DNA of 64,000 nt. Origin: Amycolatopsis suaedae (GTDB lineage Bacteria > Actinomycetota > Actinomycetes > Mycobacteriales > Pseudonocardiaceae). The stretch is from positions 92,521 to 156,520 of the forward strand of contig NZ_SFCC01000019.1 of the NCBI RefSeq assembly GCF_004214935.1. The letters run 5' to 3'. The position numbers were made by a program, and so were the translations under genes. Below the pieces are notes generated by a model. That model was not told where the DNA came from. It did no database searches and saw only the letters and a program-made list of their open reading frames with translations. Below are positions 41,263 through 50,440 of this stretch, piece after piece; the first letter of the stretch is position 1, and every line of letters begins with the position of its first letter.

Positions 41263-42354
41263 GTGATCATCGCTCGGCGATTCGGCAGCGGTGTCTGGTA
41301 TGCGCCGATCGCACTGCTGCTCTTCGCCGGATCGCTCGTGCCCGCACTGCACAGTCACGGGACGCAGCTCGGCGGCATGCCGGCGCGTCCGTTCGACGCG
41401 CTGGCCGTCGTGGCGGTCGCGCTCCAGTGCGCCCCGCTCGTCGTGTGCAGACGGTGGCCGGTGATCAGCCTCGCGCTGGTGTCGATCGGGTTCGCCGTCG
41501 ACCAGCTTCGTGGCTACCACTCGTTCGCAGGCACCGCGCTGCCGATCGCGCTGGCGACCGCCGGGTTCGCGCTGGAACGGCGGCGGCTGCTCACCGCCGT
41601 CACGTTCTCCGTGGCCTACGTGCCGCTGGCCGTCGTGCTCGGCCACTTCGGGTCCGGTGAGTCCGTCAGCGGGTTCGTGACGTTCTACCTCGCGCTGGTC
41701 CTCGCGTGGTGCGTCGGAACCTGGCTGCGCTCGACCCGGATCGCCGAGGCCGAACGCCGCCGCCGCGTCGCCGAGGAGACCCGGACCGCCGAGCGCACCC
41801 GCATCGCCCGCGAACTCCACGACGTCGTGACCCACCACGTGACGGCGATGGTCGTGCAGGCGGAAGCCGCGCGGTACCTGACGGGCGACCGCCTCGACCA
41901 GAGCCTGGCCGCCGTCGGCGACACCGGCAGGCTGGCACTCACCGACTTGCGGCAGCTGCTGGACGTGCTCAACCCCGGCCACGGCACGTTACGCACGCTC
42001 GTCGAACAGACCCGCCGCGCCGGCCAGCCCGTGGAGTTCACCGAACGGGGCACACCGGCGGAACCGGCCGGTGCCGCGGGCCCGGTGGCGTACCGGGTGG
42101 TGCAGGAGGCACTGACGAACGCCCTCAAGTACGCCCACGGCCGCCCCACCTCGGTCCAGGTGCACCACGGCGAACGGGACATCACCGTGGAGGTCGGCAC
42201 GGACGGTGCCGGTTCGGCGTCGCCGGGCGGGAGCGGGCGCGGCCTCGACGGCCTGCGCGAGCGGGTCGGTGACCTCGGCGGCGACTTCAGCGCGGGCCGC
42301 CGCGACGGCGGCTTCTACGTGCGTGCCCGCATCCCGGCGGGAAGCACGTCGTGA
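41263..42354 (+). CDS. NarL-type sensor histidine kinase (HisKA_3)
   Basis: 363 residues. Four to five membrane helices in the first 150 residues, little extracytoplasmic loop, so it probably senses a membrane or lipid cue. The H-box is IARELHDVVTHHVTAMVVQA and the ATPase region EALTNALKYA; the second ATP motif is degenerate (EVGTDGAGSA in place of DDGxG). TAAACT lies six bases before the GTG, a leaderless pattern. It overlaps the response regulator by 4 bp. Confidence 0.88.
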   Translation: MIIARRFGSGVWYAPIALLLFAGSLVPALHSHGTQLGGMPARPFDALAVVAVALQCAPLVVCRRWPVISLALVSIGFAVDQLRGYHSFAGTALPIALATAGFALERRRLLTAVTFSVAYVPLAVVLGHFGSGESVSGFVTFYLALVLAWCVGTWLRSTRIAEAERRRRVAEETRTAERTRIARELHDVVTHHVTAMVVQAEAARYLTGDRLDQSLAAVGDTGRLALTDLRQLLDVLNPGHGTLRTLVEQTRRAGQPVEFTERGTPAEPAGAAGPVAYRVVQEALTNALKYAHGRPTSVQVHHGERDITVEVGTDGAGSASPGGSGRGLDGLRERVGDLGGDFSAGRRDGGFYVRARIPAGSTS

Positions 42355-43001
42355 TCCGGGTTCTGGTCTGCGACGACCAGGTGCTGATCCGCACCGGCCT
42401 GGTCACGATCGTCGACGCCCAGCCCGACATGGAGGTCGTCGGCGAGTGCGGGGACGGCCGGACGGCGGTCGACCTCGCGCACCGCCTCGAACCGGACGTC
42501 GTCGTGATGGACGTGCGCATGCCGGAACTCGACGGCATCGAGGCGACCCGCCTGCTGGCCGGTGCCGGGGTGGCCAGGCCGGCCAAGGTGCTGGTGGTGA
42601 CCACCTTCAACCTCGACGAGTACGTCTACCAGGCACTGCGGGCCGGAGCGAGCGGGTTCCTGCTCAAGGACGCGCCGCCCGGCCAGCTGCTGCACGGGAT
42701 CCGGACCGTGGCGACCGGCGCCGCGCTGCTCGACCCCGAGGTGACCCGCAGGCTCGTCGGCGCCTACGCCACCCGGATCCGGCCTGCCGACGGCGACCCG
42801 GCGGACGTCCCGCTGACGCCCCGCGAACTGGAGGTCCTGCGGCTCATCGCCGACGGCCTGTCCAACAGCGAGATCGCGGCAGCGCTGGTGATCAGCCAGG
42901 AGACCGTCAAGACCTTCGTCTCCCGCATCCTCGCCAAGCTCGGGCTGCGTGACCGGGTACAGGCCGTGGTCTACGCGTTCCGGCACGGACTGTCCGCTTA
43001 G
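42351..43001 (+). CDS. NarL/FixJ-family response regulator
   Basis: 216 residues: receiver (VLVCDDQVLIRTGL, phospho-acceptor Asp in VVVMDVRMPE, FLLKDAPP) and LuxR helix-turn-helix (LTPRELEVLRLIADGLSNSEIA, then TVKTFVSRILAKLGLRDR). Start GTG overlaps the kinase stop (GTGA). The regulon is unknown. Confidence 0.9.
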   Translation: MIRVLVCDDQVLIRTGLVTIVDAQPDMEVVGECGDGRTAVDLAHRLEPDVVVMDVRMPELDGIEATRLLAGAGVARPAKVLVVTTFNLDEYVYQALRAGASGFLLKDAPPGQLLHGIRTVATGAALLDPEVTRRLVGAYATRIRPADGDPADVPLTPRELEVLRLIADGLSNSEIAAALVISQETVKTFVSRILAKLGLRDRVQAVVYAFRHGLSA

Positions 43002-43837
43002 GACTGATCGGCGACCCGCCGGATCGCCGCGACGGCGAGGTCGGGCTCGTCGACGTAGATGTAGTGCCCGCTGTTCGCGGCCGTGCTCAGGTTGCTGCGG
43101 CTGGACAGCCCGCGCCACTTCTCCTGCCCCTCGGACCACGCCCGCTCCAGCGCCGGTCCATACTCGGGAACCACGCCCAGGTGCGGTTTCCCGTGCTGGA
43201 TCACCTCCACCGGGATGTCACCGGCGGGCCGGACATCCCCGTCCGGCGCCGCGAGCCTCTCCGGGTTCTCGCCGCGGAGGACCGCGACGGTCTGCGCCTT
43301 CAGCTCGGCGCCCAAGCCGGTGGCTGACGCGGGGATCGTCTTGTCCAGGTCGGCACCCTGGGTCGGTGACGTGGCGTCCAACAGGACCAGCCCCGCGACC
43401 CGGTCCTGATGATCGGGCGCGTACCGGCCCGCGATCAGCCCGCCCAGCGAGTGCCCGGCCAGCACGACCGGGGTGTCGGCGGCGATCTGGTCGAGCACGC
43501 CGGTCAGGATCCGCCCGGTGCTGTCGAACGTCTGCGGCTCGCCGGGCTGGTCGCTGGCACCCGCGCCGAGCCGGTCGTAGGAGCAGACCCGCTCGGTCGC
43601 GCTCAGCGTCTGCTGGATGCCAGCCAGCTTGTCCAGGCTGTCGCCGCCGCCATGCAGCAGGACGATGACCGGCCGGTCCTCCACCGGACTGCCCGAGCAG
43701 GACACGTTCACCGACTTGCCCTCCACGGTGAGCTTCCTGGTGCCGGTGAACGCCTCGGCCTCGTCGCAGCCGGCGAGCCCGACGCCGGCCACGACGCAGC
43801 TCAGTGCGATCGCGGATGCCTTGACAGTACGGAGCAC
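42998..43837 (-). CDS. Secreted lipoprotein alpha/beta hydrolase
   Basis: 279 residues. The lipobox LAGC (after VVAGVG) predicts a lipid-anchored outer-surface protein. Hydrolase elements: HGGGDSLDK oxyanion loop, nucleophile GHSLGG, and a His in ANSGHYIYVDEP. GTG 43835-43837 follows GGAGGG by four bases. Its stop overlaps that of the response regulator gene (TTAG). An esterase, lipase or chloroperoxidase-like role is possible. Confidence 0.82.
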   Translation of the reverse strand: MLRTVKASAIALSCVVAGVGLAGCDEAEAFTGTRKLTVEGKSVNVSCSGSPVEDRPVIVLLHGGGDSLDKLAGIQQTLSATERVCSYDRLGAGASDQPGEPQTFDSTGRILTGVLDQIAADTPVVLAGHSLGGLIAGRYAPDHQDRVAGLVLLDATSPTQGADLDKTIPASATGLGAELKAQTVAVLRGENPERLAAPDGDVRPAGDIPVEVIQHGKPHLGVVPEYGPALERAWSEGQEKWRGLSSRSNLSTAANSGHYIYVDEPDLAVAAIRRVADQS

Positions 43838-43949
43838 AGTGCCCTCCAGGTAACGGGATTCGACGCGCCGGACGCTACGGATCCGGAGGGCCGAAGTCGT
43901 CACCACGCGGTGGACACCCGCGGGTAGCTCGCACGGGGGACAGCGCCGG

Positions 43950-45011
43950 TCAGCGGCCGGTGGAGCCGTCGATCAGTTCGCGGAGGATGTCCGCGTGACC
44001 CGCGTGGCGGCCGGTCTCCTCGATCAGGTGAGTCAGTGCCCAGCGGACGCTGGGGGCGCGGCCGGGCCGGACGGGTGCGCCGAGGTCCGGGCAGCCGTCG
44101 AGCACGTCGTTCGCCCGCTCGACGGCCTCCCGGTAGCGGGCCACGACGTCGGCCACGCTGTCCGCCGCGTCCGCCCGGAACGTGGCCTGCCAGTCGCCGA
44201 CCTCCTCGCCGAGGAACATCGCGCGCTCGACGAAGGTCAGGTGGTTGAGCAGGCCGAGCAGGTTCGTGCCGGAGGGGACCGCGGCCGAGCGCACGGACGG
44301 TTCGGGCGCGCCGTCGACCTTCGCGGCGACCGACGTCCGGAGGTAGTCGAGGAAGCCACGCAGGACCTCGGCCTCGCTGTTTCCGGTCCGGGGTGGCGGG
44401 GCGTCGCGGCGGTGGTTGCGGCGGACGAGCAGGACGTGGTCGGTGACCTCGGCGGTCTGCCCGCCGGGACCGGTCGCCGTCCGGCGCGGCGAGTCGGCAC
44501 GCACGATCGTCCACTTCGCGGGGTCCAGGCCGAGGTCCCCGGCGATCTCCCGCGGGCCCGGGAAACGGGCCTCCTGGTTCCACGACCACGGCGCGGCCGA
44601 GCCGTGGTCGACGATCAGCAGCCGCCCGCCCGGACGCAGTGCGCGTGCTGCCGAGCGCAGGACGGCCGTCCTGTCCAGTTCCAGCGGCGTGTGCAGGTAG
44701 TGCGCGCAGATCAGGTCGAACCGGCCGCGCGGGAACGACTCCCGCAGGTCGTGCCGCTCGACGGTGAGCCGGTCACCGGCGAGTCCGGCGAGCCGGTCGA
44801 CCGCGACGGCGGAGACGTCGACGGCGGTGACCCGCCATCCCCGCTCGGCCAGCCACAGCGCGTCGCCGCCCGCACCACAGCCGAGGTCGAGCGCGTCACC
44901 GGGCGGCAGGCCGGTGACCACCTCGGTGAGGCGGGCGTTGGGCCGCGGGTCCTGGACGGTCCGCGCGGCGTGGACACCGTCCCAGAACGTGACGGCATCG
45001 GTGGTGTTCAT
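43950..45011 (-). CDS. Fusion of SAM methyltransferase and DinB/DUF664 domain
   Basis: 353 residues. The N-terminal half (1-190) is a class I methyltransferase: LDLGCGAGGDALWLAERGW, VDVSAVAVD and DLICAHYLHTP, close to TehB-like enzymes. The C-terminal half (about 200-353) is a DinB-like four-helix domain with metal-binding His candidates in LNHLTFVER, THLIEE and GRHAGHADIL; such domains are linked to mycothiol-dependent reactions in actinobacteria. ATG 45011 follows AAGGAG by five bases. It is divergent from an XRE-cupin regulator, its likely controller. Confidence 0.82.
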   Translation of the reverse strand: MNTTDAVTFWDGVHAARTVQDPRPNARLTEVVTGLPPGDALDLGCGAGGDALWLAERGWRVTAVDVSAVAVDRLAGLAGDRLTVERHDLRESFPRGRFDLICAHYLHTPLELDRTAVLRSAARALRPGGRLLIVDHGSAAPWSWNQEARFPGPREIAGDLGLDPAKWTIVRADSPRRTATGPGGQTAEVTDHVLLVRRNHRRDAPPPRTGNSEAEVLRGFLDYLRTSVAAKVDGAPEPSVRSAAVPSGTNLLGLLNHLTFVERAMFLGEEVGDWQATFRADAADSVADVVARYREAVERANDVLDGCPDLGAPVRPGRAPSVRWALTHLIEETGRHAGHADILRELIDGSTGR

Positions 45012-45073
45012 CGGGGCTCCTTCGGTCGGCACGAGCCCAGTGTTGGCAGGCATCCGCCGAGCTGGCACGGAAA

Positions 45074-45090
45074 CTTGCGGTTCTGGCAAG
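45074..45090. promoter_or_regulatory. Inverted repeat between divergent genes
   Basis: CTTGC and GCAAG arms, seven bases apart, lie 10 bases upstream of the XRE-cupin start and 63 upstream of the methyltransferase gene. Candidate operator for the adjacent regulator. Confidence 0.4.
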
Positions 45091-45099
45091 CTGGCCGTC

Positions 45100-45660
45100 G
45101 TGGACACCGATGACGAGGTACTCGACGCGGTAGGGGCACGGCTGCGCGCCCTGCGCCGCGACCGCGGTATCACGCTCGCCGACCTCGCCGCGACGATCGG
45201 CGTTTCGGAGAGCACGCTGTCCCGCCTGGAGAGCGGGCAGCGCCGGGCCACCCTGGAACTGCTGCTGCCGCTGTCCCGGACCTACGACGTCCCGCTGGAC
45301 GACCTCGTCGGCGCTCCACGCACCGGCGACCCGCGGATCCACCTCAAGCCGATCCACCGGTACGGCATGACGTTCGTGCCACTGTCCCGGCGGCCGGGTG
45401 GGGTACACGCGTTCAAGATGATCATCCCGGCACGCCCGGAACCACTCGAACCGACTCCGCAGACCCACGACGGGTTCGAATGGCTGTATGTCCTCAATGG
45501 ACGGCTGCGGCTGATCGTCGGCGAGCGGGATCTGACGTTGCCGCCCGGGGAGGCGGCGGAGTTCGACACGTCCGTGCCGCACTGGCTGGGCAGCGCCGAC
45601 GGCGGCGCGGTGGAGCTGCTGATCCTGTTCGGCACGCAGGGAGTGCGCGCACACGTCTAG
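45100..45660 (+). CDS. XRE-family regulator with C-terminal cupin
   Basis: 186 residues: helix-turn-helix at about 15-68 (GITLADLAATIGVSESTLSR) and a cupin at about 105-186 (GFEWLYVLNGRLRLIVGE, then PPGEAAEFDTSVPHWL). Cupins in these regulators bind small ligands or metals. The GTG at 45100 is chosen from the HTH opening VVDTDDEVLDAVGARLRALR. It ends sharing CTAG with the convergent phosphotransferase gene and is divergent from the methyltransferase-DinB fusion, which it probably regulates. Confidence 0.85.
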   Translation: MDTDDEVLDAVGARLRALRRDRGITLADLAATIGVSESTLSRLESGQRRATLELLLPLSRTYDVPLDDLVGAPRTGDPRIHLKPIHRYGMTFVPLSRRPGGVHAFKMIIPARPEPLEPTPQTHDGFEWLYVLNGRLRLIVGERDLTLPPGEAAEFDTSVPHWLGSADGGAVELLILFGTQGVRAHV

Positions 45661-46577
45661 GCATTCGCGCGGCGGAGGCGTTCGGCAGCCTGGTCCCGGA
45701 GCGTGTCGATGGACAGCGGGCGGCTGCCGTGCAGTGCCTCCCACCGGGCGTTGTGGGCAGCCGTCCACAGCCCGGCCGCCCACGCGACCTCGTGTTCCTC
45801 GGCGGTGAAGGCACGGCCGCGCAGTTCCTGGTAGGCGGTCAGGAACGCCGCCGAACTCTCGATCGGTGGCAGGCTCGGCGCACCGGTGTTGACGAACGTC
45901 TCGCTCGCGGCTCCCGCCAGTGCCGCTTCCGGCTGCCACCCCAGGCTGTCCCAGTCGTGCACCACCCGGATCCGGCCGCCGTGCCAGCGCAAATTCTGCG
46001 CTTCGTAGTCGGCGTGACCCAGCACGCACGGCAGCCGCGCGGCCAGCAGGCGGCGCCGGACCCGCACGGCGGTCTCCGTGACGTGCGCCGGCACGGCACT
46101 CTGGTCCCTCTCGTCGAGGAACCCGATCGCCGGCCACAGCCCGGGGTCCGCGTGGTCCCACCGTGCCCAGCGTGGATTCGGCAGCGGTGGCGGGACGGTC
46201 ACGCCGGCCAGTTCGGCCATCAGCCGGGCGAACACCTCCGCGTAGCGGACGGCCACCTCCGGTGAGTCCCCGCGCAGCATGTCACCGCCGGGCAGGTGCT
46301 CCTCGGCGTGCACGGCCAGCGGACCGACGCCGGTCACCGGCGTGAGTGGCCGGGGGCAGGGGAATCCCCGCTCGGCGAGCTGGGCCTGGGCGGCGACACA
46401 CGACCCGGCCCGCCCGTCGTCGGGACGCGCCTTGACCACGACCTCCGTGCCGTCACTCAGCCGCAGGCCGCACACGGCCGAGACCCCCTCCCGCCCGAAC
46501 AACACGTCGGCGGGTGCGGCACCGAGGTGCTCGCGGCACCAGGACGGCAGCCAGTCCGGAAGTTCCTCGAAGGACAT
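45657..46577 (-). CDS. Aminoglycoside phosphotransferase-fold kinase
   Basis: 306 residues. Catalytic loop LGHADYEAQNLRW and metal site VVHDWDSLGW mark the APH/choline-kinase fold; the ATP lobe has EVVVKARPDD with the conserved Lys. No substrate can be assigned. It lies upstream of, but with no sequence relation to, the other kinase of this fold at 4955-5863. Confidence 0.8.
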   Translation of the reverse strand: MSFEELPDWLPSWCREHLGAAPADVLFGREGVSAVCGLRLSDGTEVVVKARPDDGRAGSCVAAQAQLAERGFPCPRPLTPVTGVGPLAVHAEEHLPGGDMLRGDSPEVAVRYAEVFARLMAELAGVTVPPPLPNPRWARWDHADPGLWPAIGFLDERDQSAVPAHVTETAVRVRRRLLAARLPCVLGHADYEAQNLRWHGGRIRVVHDWDSLGWQPEAALAGAASETFVNTGAPSLPPIESSAAFLTAYQELRGRAFTAEEHEVAWAAGLWTAAHNARWEALHGSRPLSIDTLRDQAAERLRRANA

Positions 46578-46608
46578 GGTGCCGACTGTGCCAGGCTCGC
46601 GGCCCGGG

Positions 46609-47448
46609 TCAACGGTAGGCGGCCGTGGCGATCCGGGCGAACGAGCGGATCAGCGGGTTCGCGTCACCGTCCTTCCACGCCGCCACCACCCGGCTCGGCG
46701 CCATGTCGGTCACCGGGACGGCGGTCAGGTTCTCCGGCAGGTCGTGCCCGAGCGGGGTCATCCCCACCGTGGCGTTCCAGAGCACGGCCTGCAGGCACTC
46801 CTGGACGACCCGCACCACCGGGCCCTCCCGTGGTTCGCCGCCGTTCCAGTACGCCTGCCAGACCGGGTCGGTCCCGCTCGGGAACTGGAACCAGCGGCGC
46901 CCGGCGAGGTCGGCCAGCGTCAGGCTGTCCCGGCCGGCCAGCGGGTCGTCCGTCCGCAGCACCGCGCCGACCGGGTCGGCGCGCAGGTGCCGCACCGTCA
47001 GGCCGGTCTCGTCGAACGGCGCGCGGGTCAGCGCGACGTCCACCAGCCCGGCACGCAGCCCGCAGGTGGGATCGGCCAGGTCGGCGTCGCGGATCCGGAC
47101 GCCGACACCCGGATGCCTCGCGCGGTATGCGTTCGCCAGCCGGGTGGCGTGCGGATCGGTGCTGTCGCCGAGGATTCCGACGGTGAGGGTCGCGGTGCCT
47201 GCCACTCGTTCCCGGATCCGCTCGGCGTGGTCGAGCAGCACGCGGGCCTCGTCCAGCAGCACCGCCCCGGCCGGGGTCAGCGTGACGCCGGTGGGCGACC
47301 GGTCGAACAACGCCGCGCCGAGGTCGGCCTCCAGCCGCTGGATCGCCCTGCTCAGCGGTGGCTGGCTCATGTGCAGCCGGGCGGCGGCCCTGCCGACGTG
47401 CCGTTCCTCGGCGACGGCCACGAAGTACCGCAGCGTCCGTAGCTCCAC
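46609..47448 (-). CDS. LysR-family transcriptional regulator
   Basis: 279 residues: N-terminal winged helix (VELRTLRYFVAVAEERHVGR, SQPPLSRAIQRLEADLGAAL) and a substrate-binding domain from about 88 (LTVGILGDS). TATCGT is six bases before the GTG start, a leaderless pattern. The gene just upstream on the same strand encodes an MFS exporter, which it may control. Confidence 0.88.
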   Translation of the reverse strand: MELRTLRYFVAVAEERHVGRAAARLHMSQPPLSRAIQRLEADLGAALFDRSPTGVTLTPAGAVLLDEARVLLDHAERIRERVAGTATLTVGILGDSTDPHATRLANAYRARHPGVGVRIRDADLADPTCGLRAGLVDVALTRAPFDETGLTVRHLRADPVGAVLRTDDPLAGRDSLTLADLAGRRWFQFPSGTDPVWQAYWNGGEPREGPVVRVVQECLQAVLWNATVGMTPLGHDLPENLTAVPVTDMAPSRVVAAWKDGDANPLIRSFARIATAAYR

Positions 47449-47468
47449 ACAGCCACGATACGTGCGCG

Positions 47469-48632
47469 TCAGGCCGCGACCGGACGCGTCACCGTGCCGC
47501 GGCCAGCCACCAGCCCGACGACGAGCTGACCGGCCGCCGTGACGCACATCAGGACGATCGGCGCCGTCCAGCCGGAACCGGCGGTGTGCAGCAGGCCGAA
47601 CAGCACCGGCCCGGCGGCGGCCAGCAGGTAGCCGACCGACTGCGCCATCGCCGACAACGCACCGGCCGCGGCCGGGTCCGGGGCGCGCAGGCTGAGGAAC
47701 GCCAGCGCGAGCACCAGGCAGGCACCGCCGCCCAGCCCGAGCACCACGCTCCACAGCAACGCCCATTCCGGCACCGCGAGCAGCCCGGCGTAGCCGGCGA
47801 GGACGACGGCCGAGCAGACGGTCGCCACCCCGCGCTGGTCGCGGGCCCGGCGCAGTGCGGGTGCCACCGCCAGGCTGGTCAGCACCGCGACCGCCTGGAA
47901 CAGGAACAGCAGCCAGCCCGCCGCCGCGGCGCTCACCCCGCTGTCCTGGAACACCGTCGGCAGCCACGTCACGGCGACGTAGAAGCCCAGCGACTGCAGG
48001 CCCATGAACGCGGTGACCGCCCACGCCAGCCCGGAACCCCACGGCAGCCGGTGACCGCGCACGGTGCCCGGCGCCCGCGGTGCCCGCGACCGGGGCAGCC
48101 ACAGCGCGACGGCCACCAGCGCGAGCACGATCCAGCACCCCAGCGCGGTGTGCCACCCGCCGGGTGCGACCTCGCTGACCGGCACCGCGACGCCGGAGGC
48201 CACCGCGGCGACGCCGCCCATCACGGTGGCGTACGCGCTGGTCAGCAGCCCGATCCTGGTGGGGAAGTCGCGTTTGATCAGGCTCGGCAGCAACACGTTG
48301 CCGACGGCGATGCCCGCCCCGATCAACACGGTTCCGGCGAACAACGCCACCCACCGCAGCCCGATCCCGAGCGTCAGCACCACGAGCGCCGCCGTGAGCA
48401 GCCGTTCCGGTCCCCAGCGCGCCGCCAGCCACGGAACCGCAGGCGACACGACCGCGAACGCCAGCAATGGCAGCGTGTTCAGCAGGCCGGCCACGGCCGG
48501 GGTCAGGCCCAGCTCGGCCTGTACCCGGTCCAGCACCGGCCCGACGCCGGTGAGGGCGGGGCGCAGGTTCGCCGCCACCACCAGCAGTGCCCACACCAGC
48601 AGTACCCGGCCGGAACGCCGCCTGTTCTCCAT
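47469..48632 (-). CDS. MFS transporter, CynX/NimT-like
   Basis: 387 residues, 12 predicted helices. The opening LVWALLVVAANLRPALTGVG and the ending RGTVTRPVAA fit the cyanate / 2-nitroimidazole transporter (CynX/NimT) subfamily, whose signature NLRPA is present. Substrate not defined. ATG 48630-48632 is used; a GTG six bases upstream is possible. It is followed 20 bases later by the LysR gene. Confidence 0.83.
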   Translation of the reverse strand: MENRRRSGRVLLVWALLVVAANLRPALTGVGPVLDRVQAELGLTPAVAGLLNTLPLLAFAVVSPAVPWLAARWGPERLLTAALVVLTLGIGLRWVALFAGTVLIGAGIAVGNVLLPSLIKRDFPTRIGLLTSAYATVMGGVAAVASGVAVPVSEVAPGGWHTALGCWIVLALVAVALWLPRSRAPRAPGTVRGHRLPWGSGLAWAVTAFMGLQSLGFYVAVTWLPTVFQDSGVSAAAAGWLLFLFQAVAVLTSLAVAPALRRARDQRGVATVCSAVVLAGYAGLLAVPEWALLWSVVLGLGGGACLVLALAFLSLRAPDPAAAGALSAMAQSVGYLLAAAGPVLFGLLHTAGSGWTAPIVLMCVTAAGQLVVGLVAGRGTVTRPVAA

Positions 48633-48733
48633 GCGCACCACGATCGGGCGCGGCCGGGGCGGCAACCAGGCCGTGCCCAGGCTGGCCCTCGCACGGCCAC
48701 CCTCGGTACCGGATGGAGTCCTAGACTGATCGC

Positions 48734-49558
48734 GTGGGCAAGCCGCTGGGGGACTTCATCCGCGCCAAGCGGGACAGTCTCCAGCCGGAGTCGCTGGGGC
48801 TGCCGGACCGCGGCCGCCGCCGCTCGCCCGGCCTGCGCAGGGTGGATCTCGCCACCCGGGCCGGCATCAGCGTGGAGTACCTGACCCGCATCGAGCAGGG
48901 CAGGGACCGCAATCCGTCGGCGGCGGTCGTCAACGCGCTGGCCGACGCGCTCAGCCTCGATCCCGCCGAACGCAACCACCTGCGTTACCTGGTGAAGATC
49001 ACCAGCGACCAGTGCCCGGCCCGGATCCGCCCCGTGCCACCGGACCGCCGGGTGCGGCAGTCCGTCCTGGACACCCTGCGGCTCCTCGAACCGGGCATCG
49101 CCGTCGTGACCAACCGGCTCGGTGACGTCCTCGCCCGCACCAGCGGCTACGAGTCGATCATCAGCGGCACCGGCCTGCTCGACGCCGACCCGCCGAACCT
49201 CACCCGCTACGTCTTCACCGACCCCCGGGCACGGACGTTCTTCGCCGACTGGGACGACGTCGCCGACGAGCAGGCCTTCGACCTGTGGCTGGCGCCGTCC
49301 GTCGAGAACTCCGAGTGGCTCATCTCCGAACTCACCCCGGTCGCCGGTCCCGGCTTCAGCAGCCGCCTCAACCGCCACGCGGTGCCGCGGCGTGGGCCGC
49401 TCCGGCTCGATCACCCGGCGGGGCACCGGCTGGAACTGCGCCGGGAGACGCTCGAACTTCCCGCCGACGCCCAGCAGCTCGTCGTCTTCCACCCCGTGGA
49501 CGAGCGGACGGCGCGGGCCGTCGACCGGCTTCGCCTGCCACTCCGGTCGATTTCCTAG
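48734..49558 (+). CDS. XRE-family regulator with MmyB-like ligand domain
   Basis: 274 residues: helix-turn-helix (RRVDLATRAGISVEYLTRIE) at about 35-75 and a C-terminal MmyB-like PAS-related domain (PGIAVVTNRLGDVLARTSGY, then HPAGHRLELRRETLELP). Such proteins often repress a neighbouring dehydrogenase or transporter gene and bind fatty-acid-like ligands. TAGACT is six bases before the GTG (leaderless pattern). The promoter is back to back with the MFS gene. Shares CTAG with the convergent methyltransferase gene. Confidence 0.85.
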   Translation: MGKPLGDFIRAKRDSLQPESLGLPDRGRRRSPGLRRVDLATRAGISVEYLTRIEQGRDRNPSAAVVNALADALSLDPAERNHLRYLVKITSDQCPARIRPVPPDRRVRQSVLDTLRLLEPGIAVVTNRLGDVLARTSGYESIISGTGLLDADPPNLTRYVFTDPRARTFFADWDDVADEQAFDLWLAPSVENSEWLISELTPVAGPGFSSRLNRHAVPRRGPLRLDHPAGHRLELRRETLELPADAQQLVVFHPVDERTARAVDRLRLPLRSIS

Positions 49559-50301
49559 GCGCCCGCGACGATCAGGCGGAACCCGGCGTCCCACTCGTCG
49601 AGGCCGAGCAGGTCGCGGTGACGTTCGTGCCAGCGGCCGGAGTCGAGGTCGTCGCGCAGCGCTCGCAGGCCCCGGTCGACGGCGGCGGGATCGGTCTGCG
49701 CGAGTGCCGAGCAGCCGCGGCGCACCCGTGGGTCGAGGTAGGCGGCCGGGCGCCGCCAGTAGGCGGGGAACACGCCGTCGGTGAAGTCCCAGGGCAGTGG
49801 CAGGGGAACGATGCGGTCGGCGGCCAGCTCGTCGGCGATGTCGGGTGCCGACGGCCTGCCGAGTTCGAGGTCGGCGATCTCGGGTACGTACTCGCGGACG
49901 AACCAGAACTCGGTGTGCCGCCGGGTGTCGTAGGCCAGCACGACCTGACGCGGAGCCACCCGGCGCAGCTCCGCGAGCCCGCGCCGCCAGTCGGTCCAGT
50001 GGTGGACGGTGAGCACGGCCAGCACGGCGTCCGCCGCGTGGTCGCGGACCGGCAGGGCCTCGGCGACCGCACGGACGGCTGGGCCCGCGTGACGCGGCCG
50101 CTGCCGGATCATCTCGCCGGAGGGCTCGACGGCGAGCACCGTCCGGCCGTCCGGCTCGTAGGAACCCGTGCCGGCGCCGACGTCGATGACCGAACGAGCC
50201 TCTCCGAGTGCGGCGGCGATGGCGGTCATCCACCGGGGATCGGTGCGCCTGCCCAGCGAGTAGCCGGTGCCGATCTCGTCGTACAGCTCGGTTCTGGCCA
50301 T
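49555..50301 (-). CDS. Class I SAM-dependent methyltransferase
   Basis: 248 residues. Motif I is SVIDVGAGTGSYEPDG, with AVEPSGEMIRQR and AVLTVHHWTDW as later motifs, the pattern of UbiE/Coq5-like small-molecule methyltransferases. TATCGT lies eight bases before the ATG at 50299-50301. Substrate unknown. Ends sharing CTAG with the convergent XRE gene. Confidence 0.8.
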   Translation of the reverse strand: MARTELYDEIGTGYSLGRRTDPRWMTAIAAALGEARSVIDVGAGTGSYEPDGRTVLAVEPSGEMIRQRPRHAGPAVRAVAEALPVRDHAADAVLAVLTVHHWTDWRRGLAELRRVAPRQVVLAYDTRRHTEFWFVREYVPEIADLELGRPSAPDIADELAADRIVPLPLPWDFTDGVFPAYWRRPAAYLDPRVRRGCSALAQTDPAAVDRGLRALRDDLDSGRWHERHRDLLGLDEWDAGFRLIVAGA

Positions 50302-50346
50302 CGGCCGCAACGATAGCGCCCCGGCCCGGCAAGTACGCTGCGAAGA

Positions 50347-50436
50347 ATGAGCCAGCGCCGATCGCCGGGCCGGCCGCGAACCAAACCCGCGGAGGAACGG
50401 CGTGCGGACCCGCTCGACGCCGCCGAGCGGGTCTAA
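50347..50436 (+). pseudogene. Truncated TetR-family regulator remnant
   Basis: A 29-codon frame reads MSQRRSPGRPRTKPAEERRA and then DPLDAAERV before TAA. The composition and motif GRPRT, ERR, LDAAERV is the standard beginning of TetR regulators, which normally continue with about 170 more residues starting F. Here the frame stops and the following sequence is a palindrome and a long hairpin, so the rest of the gene is gone. Confidence 0.6.
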
Positions 50437-50440
50437 CAGC

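Noticed and set aside
44764..45099. N-terminal extension of the XRE-cupin gene
   Set aside because: It would overlap the divergent methyltransferase gene and adds no domain; the helix-turn-helix opening fits GTG 45100.
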